64,000 nucleotides of DNA, taken from contig NZ_LPUF01000001.1 in NCBI RefSeq assembly GCF_002072955.1, positions 2,750,896-2,814,895 on the forward strand, written 5' to 3'. The notes beneath the pieces are model-generated. The model saw only the letters and a list, made by a program, of their open reading frames with translations, searched no databases and was not told where the DNA came from. A program made the position numbers and the translations under genes. The stretch's first letter is position 1. Every line of letters begins with the position of its first letter. Below are positions 37,374 to 46,228 of the stretch, piece by piece. The DNA comes from Methyloprofundus sedimenti. GTDB lineage: Bacteria; Pseudomonadota; Gammaproteobacteria; Methylococcales; Methylomonadaceae.

Positions 37374-38273
37374 TCAAGCCTTGCTTTTACTTTTCTTGTT
37401 TTTCTTGCTCTCCACGTCAATCTTGCCACTCTTTTTCCCTGCTTGCTTCTCCTCGGCAGCATGATACTTGCTGCGAATATCTTCCATATCCACATGAGCA
37501 GGCGGCAGTTTTAAACCCATTTCACTCATGGTATCCGCGACGATCTCCGAGATCGCGAGGTTGCGAAACCACTTGTGATTAGCGGGGATAACATACCACG
37601 GTGCATACGGAGTGCTGGTCAGTTCCAGAGCATCTTCGTAAGCCTGGGTGTATTCAGGCCATAACTCACGCTCGGAATAGTCGGCATCGCTGATTTTCCA
37701 GTTCCGGGCGGGGTCATCCAACCGCTGTTTGAAACGTGACAATTGCTCATCGGGACTGATGTGCAAAAAAAACTTCAGAATCCTTGTGCCGTTGCTTGAA
37801 AGCATCTTTTCGAAATCGTTAATCAGATCATACCGCTTTGACCAAACCCCCTTTTCAACCAGCTTGTGTACACGCACAACAAGCACATCCTCATAGTGCG
37901 AACGGTTAAAGATAACTAGCTCCCCCTTGCCTGGTGCATGCTGGTGAGCTCGCCAGAGAAAATCGTGAGCAGCTTCCTCTTTGCTCGGCTGTTTAAAACC
38001 AAACACCGATGTTCCCTGCGGGTTCATGCCGCTGAATAAATGCCGCACCACGCCGTCTTTGCCGGCGGCATCTAATGCCTGTAACACCACCAGTAGGGAC
38101 TGACCGCCATCTGCGTAAAGCAGGTATTGCATTTTGTCCATGTTCTCAAGGTGCTCCTGTATCTTCGGCATCGCCTGTGCGTGCGATTCATGCTTACCGG
38201 TGTACAAAGGATCAATTTTATTCAGATGGACCTTTTTACCGGGTTCGACGACAAATTTTTTACGATAATCCAT
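37374..38273 (-). CDS. ppk2: polyphosphate kinase 2 (PPK2) family protein
   Basis: A 299-residue PPK2 enzyme that uses polyphosphate to phosphorylate nucleotides (AMP, ADP or GDP) or runs the reverse reaction. Walker A is LDAAGKDGVVRHLF (67-80), the polyphosphate/nucleotide region is GFKQPSKEEAAHDFLWR, and the Walker B-lid segment is VIFNRSHYEDVLVVRVH (120-136). The Lys-rich C-terminus (KKSGKIDVESKKNKKSKSK) may bind polyphosphate. A good ribosome site AAGGGACG precedes the ATG. It sits between a proton ATPase and a SulP transporter, fitting regeneration of nucleotide triphosphates under energy stress. The subclass cannot be fixed by eye. Confidence 0.92.
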   Translation of the reverse strand: MDYRKKFVVEPGKKVHLNKIDPLYTGKHESHAQAMPKIQEHLENMDKMQYLLYADGGQSLLVVLQALDAAGKDGVVRHLFSGMNPQGTSVFGFKQPSKEEAAHDFLWRAHQHAPGKGELVIFNRSHYEDVLVVRVHKLVEKGVWSKRYDLINDFEKMLSSNGTRILKFFLHISPDEQLSRFKQRLDDPARNWKISDADYSERELWPEYTQAYEDALELTSTPYAPWYVIPANHKWFRNLAISEIVADTMSEMGLKLPPAHVDMEDIRSKYHAAEEKQAGKKSGKIDVESKKNKKSKSKA

Positions 38274-38420
38274 GTTTACGTCCCTTATTTAATTAAGTTA
38301 ATCTAATAGCTTTCCAGGCAGTCGTTTCACTAAATGAAAAACCATAAATATTGATGTGTCACCAAGTAACACTTCGTTCGCCTTTTGTTGAATATGAGCT
38401 CAAAAAAACAAATAGATTAA

Positions 38421-38567
38421 TTACCAGATTACAAAAGTCCAGACGGCCCAAGCCATCAGAAATATTAGCAAAGCAATTGAGGTGATACCGTGCGGTTGCT
38501 TTGCATGGTGCATGATGACGTGACGTTTTTTCTTTTTTTCTTGACTGTTTGTTTTTGAATTTGACAC
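38421..38567 (-). CDS. 48-residue basic single-span membrane protein
   Basis: A small gene between the H+-ATPase and PPK2 genes on the same strand. It starts with GTG at 38565-38567, with AGAGG eight bases upstream, and ends TAA at 38421. The protein has a Lys-rich N-terminus (KTNSQEKKKKRH), a His-containing middle (MHHAKQPHG) and one C-terminal membrane span (ITSIALLIFLMAWAVWTFVIW). A different frame over the same bases encodes an 89-residue product with no membrane character and no clear ribosome site, so this frame is preferred. It could be an accessory subunit of the ATPase; no family is known to me. Confidence 0.6.
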   Translation of the reverse strand: MSNSKTNSQEKKKKRHVIMHHAKQPHGITSIALLIFLMAWAVWTFVIW

Positions 38568-38601
38568 TTTTCTTACCTCTAAAATAAATGCTTTCGCATA
38601 G

Positions 38602-38623
38602 TTCCCACGCCGTTGCGTGGGAA
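38602..38623. repeat. REP-like palindrome
   Basis: A perfect 9-bp stem TTCCCACGC / GCGTGGGAA with loop CGTT lies between the small membrane-protein gene and the H+-ATPase gene. It resembles the GTTCCCACGC-type dispersed palindromes common in proteobacterial genomes; only one copy was noticed in this window. Confidence 0.5.
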
Positions 38624-38681
38624 TTCATTCAGCAATGCTCTAACATTGCGTTACGCCGGAGTATGGGTGCGATCTTAACTA

Positions 38682-41258
38682 TTAACCATGCATTTGCAAT
38701 AACTGATTCACTACCCCCAAACTTTTTAGATGACGTTCCGTACGATAATCCACATAGCGTTCAGTAATCAGCCTGACTGCGCCCAGCAGAAACATCCAGA
38801 CTAGATTGTAAGCCCATATCCAGCCGATCAGCATCCATGAAATGGGATCAACCAGCCAACCAAATCTACACATCAGGACGGCCAGTATCTGGGTAAACAA
38901 GATCGTCAGGAACAAAGGTGCGGCCGGGAAAGGGCGCAGAAAAAACCAGCGTTCCGTGCGGGTAACAAACAACAGCAAATGCCCGCCGGCAACCAGTTGC
39001 AAAAACATCAGGGTTTGTAACTGGGTCTGTGTTGCCAGGCCGAAGAACTCTTGCTGAAGCGGGTCTGAAAGCACTTCCATGCCAATCAATAGTAAACCGA
39101 ACGATTCAACAATCGAAAACAGGCCAAGCACTGCCGAAACACCCAGCAGCCGGGGCATTTTCCAGCGAATCGGTTTTTCACTGACTGGCGTGTTGTCATA
39201 GGCGATGGCCATAATCGGCACGTCATCGAGTAGCGACATGGCGACGATCATAATGGGCGTCAGCGGTGTAAAACCGAGAAATATAGTTGATAGCACCACC
39301 AGGAACATAATGTCCATGGTCAATGCCACACGGTAAATAGTATAACTGGTAATGCGTCCAAAAATACGTCGCGCTTCGTCGATGGCACTGTTGATAACCG
39401 ACAGTCCAGGAGCTGTAAGAATCAGCGCAGCTGCGCCGCGTGCCGCATCAGTAGCCCCGGAAACAGCGGTACCGCAGTCGGCTTGCTTGAGTGCAGGTGC
39501 GTCGTTGACGCCGTCACCAGTCATTGCCACCAGATGCCCGCGTGACTGCAAAGCCTTCACGATAGCGTATTTGTGCTCAGGAAAGACACGTGCGAAACCG
39601 TCCGCTCGTTCTATCAAATCGACAATTTCCGATGGCACATTATTAGGATCCATATCTTTAGGGAAGGCATCTGCCGCAGCAAGGATATTGGTTCCCATGC
39701 CAAGTTGCCTTGCCGTTTCAATAGCGATTGCGGTGTCATCACCGGTAATCATTTTCACCTGCACCCCTTTTTCGCGGGCATTATCAATAGTCCTTTTCGA
39801 ATCATCACGCGGCGGATCAAACATGGGGAGTACGCCCAATAACGACCAGGTTACTCCGTCATCCTCTGAGCGTGCCACACCCAGCGCTCGCGAGCCCTTG
39901 GCAGCCAGTGCGGCAACGATATCCTTGACCTGTTGCGCAACCTCCGCTGAAGGTTTGACAATATCAACTATCGCCTGTGGCGCACCCTTGGTGACTACAA
40001 AGGCCTTGCCTGCGGGATCGGTTACGTTTGCTGCTGTGCGTTTGCTTACCGGATCAAAAGGCAAGAATTTGAGTTTTTTCCAGTTGTTAAGCGTGCTTTG
40101 ATCCTTGAGCGCTGAAATAACCGCGGTATCAATGGCATCTTTATCTTCAATGTTCGATGCGAGTGCTGCGGCCAGAATGCAGTCTTGTGCGTCATTGCCC
40201 GCTATCAGAATGGGCTCTGCCAGTGTGAGTTGATTTTTGGTCAAGGTCCCGGTCTTGTCGGAGCAGAGAATATCGACTCCCGCCATCTCCTCAATCGCCG
40301 AAAGCTTGGAAACTATCGCTTTTTCCTTCGATAATTGCAGTGCTCCCAGCGCCATAGTCATCGAAAACACCGTCGGCATTGCTACCGGAATTGAAGCAAC
40401 CAATAACACCAGTACAAATTGCAGGATACCCAGGGCATCGTTGACATCCCAGTCGTCGGCAATGACAATATCATGATAAACCCTAACGGCAACCATGATC
40501 AGCGCAAGCAAAACGGCGAGGATAATAAGAAAGTTGCCAATCTGGAACATGGCCTTTTGCGCGTGACTGACCGCTCCAGCACCTGCCACCAGTTTAGCGG
40601 TACGTCCAAATAAAGTATTAGAGCCCGTGTTAATGACTACGCAAACCATTTCTCCTTGTTTGACCATACTGCCAGAATACCCCCCATCGCCAACCTTCTT
40701 GGCTACTGGTAGTGATTCGCCGGTTAGTGCCGACTGGTCGATGGACGCATAGTCTCCACTAACCATCCTCACATCGGCAGGAACGACCATACCCAAACGT
40801 ATCTTGATGATATCACCCGGAACCAGTGTCGCTGCGCCTAATGTTTGCCATGTGCCATCACGCATAACGGTGGTTTCAAGTGCCAGCCCTTTTTTTAGCT
40901 CCGCCAGGGCATTCGAGGCCTTGCGATCCTGCCACATCTCGAGTCCAACGTTAAACAATAGCAAGAAGCTAATGATTGCGAAGTCATCCCAGTGACCAAT
41001 TATAGCTGAAACAAGCGCCGCAGCCTCGATCATGTAGGCAATAGGCCCCATGAAATGACCCAGAATTTTGGCGGTCAGACTTTCCTCTTTTTCAACCAGA
41101 GCATTCGGCCCATATTGGGCAAATCGTTGTTGAGCCTCGGCACTGCTTAGCCCCTGGTCAGCTTGAACGCCGAGTTGAGCAAGTAAATCATTGACAGGTA
41201 TTTTCTCAAGATCAGCACCGACTGTATTCCCAGTGGCAGGTAATTCTATATTTGACAT
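38682..41258 (-). CDS. plasma-membrane-type proton-efflux P-type ATPase (P3A)
   Basis: An 858-residue P-type ATPase of the P3A proton-pump class, best known from plants and fungi but found in some bacteria and archaea. The actuator motif TGES is at 179-182, the membrane motif PVAMP at 291-295 and the phosphorylation site DKTGTLT at 334-340. The hinge is GDGVNDAPALKQAD, followed by a run of C-terminal membrane segments (about 640-830). It lacks the long fungal/plant autoinhibitory tail. It would export H+ at the cost of ATP, for pH homeostasis or membrane energisation. The gene belongs to the GC-richer segment and is followed by a small membrane protein and ppk2. Confidence 0.95.
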   Translation of the reverse strand: MSNIELPATGNTVGADLEKIPVNDLLAQLGVQADQGLSSAEAQQRFAQYGPNALVEKEESLTAKILGHFMGPIAYMIEAAALVSAIIGHWDDFAIISFLLLFNVGLEMWQDRKASNALAELKKGLALETTVMRDGTWQTLGAATLVPGDIIKIRLGMVVPADVRMVSGDYASIDQSALTGESLPVAKKVGDGGYSGSMVKQGEMVCVVINTGSNTLFGRTAKLVAGAGAVSHAQKAMFQIGNFLIILAVLLALIMVAVRVYHDIVIADDWDVNDALGILQFVLVLLVASIPVAMPTVFSMTMALGALQLSKEKAIVSKLSAIEEMAGVDILCSDKTGTLTKNQLTLAEPILIAGNDAQDCILAAALASNIEDKDAIDTAVISALKDQSTLNNWKKLKFLPFDPVSKRTAANVTDPAGKAFVVTKGAPQAIVDIVKPSAEVAQQVKDIVAALAAKGSRALGVARSEDDGVTWSLLGVLPMFDPPRDDSKRTIDNAREKGVQVKMITGDDTAIAIETARQLGMGTNILAAADAFPKDMDPNNVPSEIVDLIERADGFARVFPEHKYAIVKALQSRGHLVAMTGDGVNDAPALKQADCGTAVSGATDAARGAAALILTAPGLSVINSAIDEARRIFGRITSYTIYRVALTMDIMFLVVLSTIFLGFTPLTPIMIVAMSLLDDVPIMAIAYDNTPVSEKPIRWKMPRLLGVSAVLGLFSIVESFGLLLIGMEVLSDPLQQEFFGLATQTQLQTLMFLQLVAGGHLLLFVTRTERWFFLRPFPAAPLFLTILFTQILAVLMCRFGWLVDPISWMLIGWIWAYNLVWMFLLGAVRLITERYVDYRTERHLKSLGVVNQLLQMHG

Positions 41259-41454
41259 CGCAAATTTCCCGTTTGTATAAAATTGAGTGGAGAATTGAAT
41301 TTGAATTTTTCACAGTAAAAACAGCTCATTCTGATTAGAAAATCACTTAACAAAAGATATATCTATTGTTGAATAGTCTGCTTTATTATGTATGTACAAA
41401 ATAAGTGACAGCACACAGTGGCAAATTTCGTCCATTTGTTTCTCTTGCCTGGAT

Positions 41455-41817
41455 TTAACCCTTTATCCAGGTAATAGCATTCTGAAATTCTGATATTTTA
41501 TAGGTAGCCACCTGACCATCCATGAAATAGGAGCCAACCTTGGTTGCCCATGCCACCCATTGCTGGTCACTTACTACCGCAACTTTCTCGAAGTCATGTC
41601 GATGTTGTAACCCAAATAAAGCATCATCCCAGGCAGCGTCTAACTCCCATCCAGTAAAATTTTCATCTAAATAAAGCAACACTCTTATTTTTCCAAATTG
41701 ATCTATCAACTGCTTGAGCTGAGGAATAAAAATCTTTTCGTAATCTTCGCTGGTTAACATGCCCTTTGCTTTAACAACCAACGTTTTTCCTGCCGTTTCT
41801 GGCATAATTTCTATCAT
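41455..41817 (-). CDS. SpoIIAA-like (STAS/SEC14-type) protein
   Basis: A 120-residue single-domain protein of the SpoIIAA-like family (formerly DUF3478). The pattern is an N-terminal strand MIEIMPETAGKTLVVKAKGML, a helix EDYEKIFIPQLKQLIDQFG, the strand IRVLLYLDENFTGWE, then HDFEKVAVVSDQQWVAWA and a final amphipathic helix. Members bind lipids or act as partner modules; the function is not established. A good ribosome site (AAGAGG) precedes the ATG. It lies between ppsA (90 bp) and the H+-ATPase (196 bp), all on the minus strand, and may regulate one of them. Confidence 0.85.
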   Translation of the reverse strand: MIEIMPETAGKTLVVKAKGMLTSEDYEKIFIPQLKQLIDQFGKIRVLLYLDENFTGWELDAAWDDALFGLQHRHDFEKVAVVSDQQWVAWATKVGSYFMDGQVATYKISEFQNAITWIKG

Positions 41818-41907
41818 GATAATAACCTCTTAGGTGTTAATTGATGCGTTAATGTAATAGCAGTGAAACTAGAAAGAATATTTTTTGCCCACTGCTTTTA
41901 TATTTGT

Positions 41908-44313
41908 CTACCCTGCCATTCGCTTTTCGACCTCCAGTATCTGCAATGTTGTTTTGATAACAGTGTCCGGATTCAAACTAATGGAATCAATACCGATCTC
42001 AACCAGAAATTCAGCAATCTCAGGGTAATCAGAAGGTGCCTGTCCGCAAATACCCGAATGCCGGGCATTCCGTTTAGCGCCTGCAACAGCAAGCCGAATC
42101 ATCTCTTTAACCCCTTCATCACGCTCATCAAAGTCAAAAGCAACGATTTCAGAATCCCGGTCCACCCCCAGTGTTAATTGGGTGAGATCATTTGAGCCTA
42201 TAGAAAAGCCATCGAACAGCGTGGCAAATGCATCAATCTGAATCACATTGTTAGGGATTTCACACATCACATAGATTTCAAGTCCATGTATACCCTGCTT
42301 CAAACCCAGTTCGGCCATTTTGGCCAGTACTTGCTTGCCCTCATCCACGCGTCGGCAGAAAGGAATCATTAAAATAACATTGCTTAAGCCCATATTATCG
42401 CGCACCCGTTTCATTGCCGCACATTCCAGCGCAAAGCCCTGCTCATAAGCAGGATGAGTATAGCGGGATGCGCCCCGGAAACCGAGCATCGGATTGGCTT
42501 CTGTTGCTTCAAACTCACTGCCACCCAGCAAGGAAGCATATTCATTGGTTTTGAAATCGGACATACGCACGACTACAGGCCGGGGATAAAAAGCAGCAGC
42601 GATGGTTCCTACTCCTTCAGATAAACGCTGCACAAAGTAGTCAGCAGGACTGACATAATTTTTAGTTAATTGCTGTATGGCTCTCCGCTCTGTTTCACTC
42701 TCTACTTTCTCCGGGTGCAACAAAGCCATCGGATGCACTTTGATGTATTCATTGATGATAAATTCCATTCTTGCAAGACCTACACCGTCACAGGGTAGAA
42801 AGCTGTGTTTAAAAGCCAGTTCCGGATTACCCAGATTCAGCATAATTTTTGTTTTCGGACGCGACAAGGTGGCAAGGTCAGTGCGTATAATATCAAAAGG
42901 GATGTCATCACGATAAATCTTACCGATATCCCCTTCAGCACAGGATATTGTTATTTGCTCGCCGTTCGCGATCGCGCTGGTGGCATCGTCACAGCCAACT
43001 ACCGCGGGAATCCCCAATTCACGAGCAATGATGGCAGCATGGCAGGTGCGCCCACCTCGGTTAGTCACGATAGCAGCCGCTATTTTCATAATAGGCTCCC
43101 AGTCAGGCGTGGTATTATCGGCAACCAGCACTTCACCGGGTCGAAAATCAGCAAGGTGTGCCGTACTGCTGATAACATGCGCCGGGCCAGTGGCGATTTT
43201 GGCACCGACAGAATGACCAGTAGCGATAATATCACCACTGCCTTTAAGCTGATATTCTTCCAGTATCGTGCCCTGTTGTTGCGAAGTGACAGTTTCCGGC
43301 CTCGCCTGCACCATATACAGTTCACCATCCAGGGCATCCTTGGCCCATTCCATATCCATCGGACGTTCATGGCCAATCTGCTCGCTGTATAGTCGCTCTA
43401 CTTTAATGGCATAATCTGCCAGTGTCAGTACATCCTCATCGGATAAACAAAAGCGTTCGCGCTCAGCTTTGGAAGTGAGAATATTTTTGGTGGCTTCGCG
43501 AGTATTCCCTTCGGAGTAAACCATTTTTATTTTTTTTGAACCCAAACTGCGCCGTAGCACACAGCGATACCCTTCTTCAAAAGTCGGCTTATGCACATAA
43601 AATTCATCCGGTTCAACAGCACCTTGCACAACATTTTCACCTAAACCATAGGCAGCTGTAATAAAAACCGCATCACGAAAACCTGATTCAGTATCCAGAG
43701 AGAACATCACGCCACTGGTCGCCAGATCGGAACGTACCATTTTCATGATGCCAATTGATAATGCTACATCGAAATGATCAAAACCCTGATCTATTCGGTA
43801 ATGTATAGCCCGGTCGGTAAATAAACTAGCAAAACAGCGTTGGCAGGCATCCAGTAACGTTTCTTCGCCATTAATATTCAGGTAGGTATCCTGTTGCCCA
43901 GCAAAGCTGGCAGTCGGTAAATCTTCCGCTGTGGCCGAACTGCGTACTGCCAGAGTCAAACTTTCACCATATTGTTCATGTAATTCACGATAGGCAGCAA
44001 TAATTTCACTTTGCAGATCATCCGGCAGCCCTGCGGCATAGATAATTTCTCGGGCACGTTTACCAGACCGAGCCAGATGCTTAACATCTAGTGAGTCAAT
44101 ATCCGCCATAGTTTCCCTTAAGGCTTCCCAGGCATGCGCTTCATCGAGCACATAACGATAAGCCTCGGCAGTCACAGCAAAGCCATTGGGTACTTTGACG
44201 CCTTCAGGTGCTAATTTTTGCACCATTTCACCCAATGAAGCGTTTTTGCCACCGACTAGCGGAATATCGTTAATACCAATTTCGTTAAAAAAACGTATAT
44301 ATTTGTAAGTCAT
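41908..44313 (-). CDS. ppsA: phosphoenolpyruvate synthase
   Basis: An 801-residue enzyme converting pyruvate and ATP to phosphoenolpyruvate, AMP and phosphate, the entry to gluconeogenesis. The N-terminal ATP-grasp domain (about 15-340) includes GGKNASLGEM and VRSSATAEDLPTASFAGQQDTY split over about 118-140. The swivelling phosphohistidine domain shows TNRGGRTCHAAIIARELGIP (about 410-430). The C-terminal PEP-utilising barrel carries GSNDLTQLTLGVDRDS and CGQAPSDYPE. A strong ribosome site AGGAGAAAAA precedes the ATG. An octamer tandem repeat sits 60-112 bp upstream, in the promoter region. Confidence 0.97.
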   Translation of the reverse strand: MTYKYIRFFNEIGINDIPLVGGKNASLGEMVQKLAPEGVKVPNGFAVTAEAYRYVLDEAHAWEALRETMADIDSLDVKHLARSGKRAREIIYAAGLPDDLQSEIIAAYRELHEQYGESLTLAVRSSATAEDLPTASFAGQQDTYLNINGEETLLDACQRCFASLFTDRAIHYRIDQGFDHFDVALSIGIMKMVRSDLATSGVMFSLDTESGFRDAVFITAAYGLGENVVQGAVEPDEFYVHKPTFEEGYRCVLRRSLGSKKIKMVYSEGNTREATKNILTSKAERERFCLSDEDVLTLADYAIKVERLYSEQIGHERPMDMEWAKDALDGELYMVQARPETVTSQQQGTILEEYQLKGSGDIIATGHSVGAKIATGPAHVISSTAHLADFRPGEVLVADNTTPDWEPIMKIAAAIVTNRGGRTCHAAIIARELGIPAVVGCDDATSAIANGEQITISCAEGDIGKIYRDDIPFDIIRTDLATLSRPKTKIMLNLGNPELAFKHSFLPCDGVGLARMEFIINEYIKVHPMALLHPEKVESETERRAIQQLTKNYVSPADYFVQRLSEGVGTIAAAFYPRPVVVRMSDFKTNEYASLLGGSEFEATEANPMLGFRGASRYTHPAYEQGFALECAAMKRVRDNMGLSNVILMIPFCRRVDEGKQVLAKMAELGLKQGIHGLEIYVMCEIPNNVIQIDAFATLFDGFSIGSNDLTQLTLGVDRDSEIVAFDFDERDEGVKEMIRLAVAGAKRNARHSGICGQAPSDYPEIAEFLVEIGIDSISLNPDTVIKTTLQILEVEKRMAG

Positions 44314-44372
44314 AGTTTTTCTCCTATTCAGCTATATCGACAGATGTAACATTATTAGTGCATAAATATAAA

Positions 44373-44425
44373 TCTTTTAGTCTTTTAGTCTTTTAGTCTT
44401 TTAGTCTTTTAGTCTTTTAGTCTTT
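44373..44425. repeat. tandem octamer repeat (TCTTTTAG, 6.6 copies)
   Basis: Six perfect copies of TCTTTTAG followed by a partial TCTTT lie 60-112 bp upstream of the ppsA ATG. Perfect short tandem repeats slip during replication, so the promoter-to-gene distance may vary between cells. Confidence 0.9.
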
Positions 44426-44818
44426 ACCGAATTATATTTCAATAATTTCAGAAGCTATTTATACGATTGTGTTTCGTGCTTTTAGCCCGACCAGGGTTAA
44501 ATCGGATCACACGCGCTCAAACCAATGACTAATAGCGCAGAGTTTACCGGTCTGATAAACGATACAATGATGGCTAGTGAAACACTATGTATAGCAGTAT
44601 AACCAAAATAAACCAACATAATGTAATGTTTTTTCTGGCTCTATACTTATAGCTCAGCATTCACCCTATACAGGCACATGGTATTAAGCGCAATCATCAA
44701 ATCGCAGTAGAATTGACTTTTAATATGTTGCTATATGCTGAGGTAATAATCGGCATGATGATGAATCTGATCTGTAACATGATAAGACATGGATAATATC
44801 ATCAGCATTCATACTTTC
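44426..44818. other. intergenic stretch left of the insertion sequence
   Basis: No intact gene. The last 35-70 bases before the insertion sequence read, across frames, like the cation-exchanger motif NIIGSNTFNIL (seen as NIISIHTFNIL) and RHDDESDL, with a stop and a frameshift between them. The rest could not be assigned. Confidence 0.4.
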
Positions 44819-44826
44819 AATATTTT

Positions 44827-46228
44827 GGCTCTTCCCGACTTCGCGGGGTAGTCACTATATGTAGTATATTGCTATTTGATTATTTAGGTGCAGGCTGGGT
44901 ATGATAGCCATCTTTTTAGACGGCAAACTTTAAATAAATGAACCCGATATTGTTACAAATTCCTTTGGATTTACCCGATGTGCAAATAGAGGCATTTGAT
45001 ACTGAGTCTAAAAAAGGAATTATTATTAAAGTCCAAAGTACATGCAAAGGCACAACTTGTCGGCAATGCCATCAGCCTATCGATAAGTTTTATGGCTATG
45101 GCAAAGAAATTACGTTACGCCATTTACCGATCTTTGAACAGTCCGTCTGGATTAAGATCAAACCGAAGCGTTACCAATGCCCTTATTGTGATCAAGGCCC
45201 GACAACCACTCAGCGCTGTAGTTGGTATGATCAAAAAAGCCCACATACTAAAGCCTATGAACAGTGGATATTGCGCGACCTAATCAATAGCACAATAACC
45301 GACATCAGTATCAAACGTGGCATTAATGAAGCGGCTGTTGAAGGCATTATTAATCGTTATATTCGTCAAGAAGTGGATTGGGAGACAATAAAAAGCCTGC
45401 CATTACTTGGACTTGATGAGATTGCGTTAAAAAAAGGACATAAAGATTTTGTTGTTATCATTTCAGGGATCAATGAAGGCGGAGAAAAATGCATTTTGGC
45501 CGTATTGCCAAATCGCAAAAAGGAAACAGTAAAAATATTTCTACAAAGCATTCCCGTGGAAATTAAAAGAACAATACAACGTGCCTGCGTTGATATGTAT
45601 GACGGCTACAGTAATGCAGTGTATGAGGAACTTCATGGCGTTGAGGTTGTGGTTGATCGATTCCATGTGACCAAAAGCTATCGAGCCTGTGCAGACAACG
45701 CAAGAATAAAAGAGATGAAAACACTGAAAAAGACGCTTTCTAGTGAGGATTATGCCCAACTGAAAGGCGTGATGTGGTTATTCCGAAAATCACTCTGGGA
45801 CTTGAATGAAGAGCAACAAATTAAATTAATACAACTCTTTAATTATGCGCCAGAGCTTAAGCAAATTTATATTTATCGGGAAGCATTGACGGGTATTTTT
45901 AACCGACCTTTAAGTAAAAGTCAGGCAGAAGCTGAGCTAAATTCATGGGTCGAGCAGGTTAGAAATCTGAAGTTGGACTGTTTCAACTCATTTATAGTGA
46001 CCTTACAAAACTGGCAGCATGAAATCACTAATTATTTTCTTCGCCGTGAAACCAGTGGTTTTGTAGAAGGACTGAATAACAAAATTAAGGTGATCAAAAG
46101 ACGTTGCTATGGCATTTATGATATAGGGCGTTTATTTCAGCATATTTGGCTTGATGTCGAAGGCCGACGTTTATTCGGATATGCTTAACACTATATGTTG
46201 TGGTCGCCCCGCGAAATCGGGAAGAGCC
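44827..46228 (+). mobile_element. complete ISL3-family insertion sequence, 1,402 bp
   Basis: Terminal inverted repeats are GGCTCTTCCCGACTTCGCGG at the left end and, on the other strand, GGCTCTTCCCGATTTCGCGG at the right end, continuing a few bases with mismatches. The element encodes one transposase and is bounded by an 8-bp duplication. All parts needed for mobility appear intact. Confidence 0.93.
44938..46188 (+). CDS. tnp: ISL3-family transposase
   Basis: A 416-residue DDE transposase. The N-terminal zinc-ribbon region has Cys pairs CKGTTCRQC (about 36-44) and RYQCPYCDQG (about 77-86). Catalytic acids are plausibly D in LLGLDEIALKKGH (about 157-169), D in ACVDMYDGYSNAV (about 217-229) with VVVDRFHV following, and E in ETSGFVEGLNNKIK (about 375-388). 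Length and layout match full ISL3-type transposases, and no frameshift is seen. The gene fills nearly the whole element. Confidence 0.95.
   Translation: MNPILLQIPLDLPDVQIEAFDTESKKGIIIKVQSTCKGTTCRQCHQPIDKFYGYGKEITLRHLPIFEQSVWIKIKPKRYQCPYCDQGPTTTQRCSWYDQKSPHTKAYEQWILRDLINSTITDISIKRGINEAAVEGIINRYIRQEVDWETIKSLPLLGLDEIALKKGHKDFVVIISGINEGGEKCILAVLPNRKKETVKIFLQSIPVEIKRTIQRACVDMYDGYSNAVYEELHGVEVVVDRFHVTKSYRACADNARIKEMKTLKKTLSSEDYAQLKGVMWLFRKSLWDLNEEQQIKLIQLFNYAPELKQIYIYREALTGIFNRPLSKSQAEAELNSWVEQVRNLKLDCFNSFIVTLQNWQHEITNYFLRRETSGFVEGLNNKIKVIKRRCYGIYDIGRLFQHIWLDVEGRRLFGYA

Noticed and set aside
38359-38628. 89-codon frame overlapping the small membrane protein behind the H+-ATPase
   Set aside because: Less convincing start and no domain; the 48-codon frame in another register has a ribosome site and a clear membrane span.
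39352-40101. 249-codon open frame antisense to the H+-ATPase gene
   Set aside because: Lies wholly inside a clear P-type ATPase gene and is composed of low-complexity Ser/Ala/Thr, typical of a shadow frame.
42805-43392. 195-codon open frame antisense to ppsA
   Set aside because: Fully inside a conserved enzyme gene with no signature of its own.
44373-44425. Octamer repeat considered as a CRISPR-like array
   Set aside because: Units are contiguous 8-mers without spacers and no cas genes are present; a simple tandem repeat.
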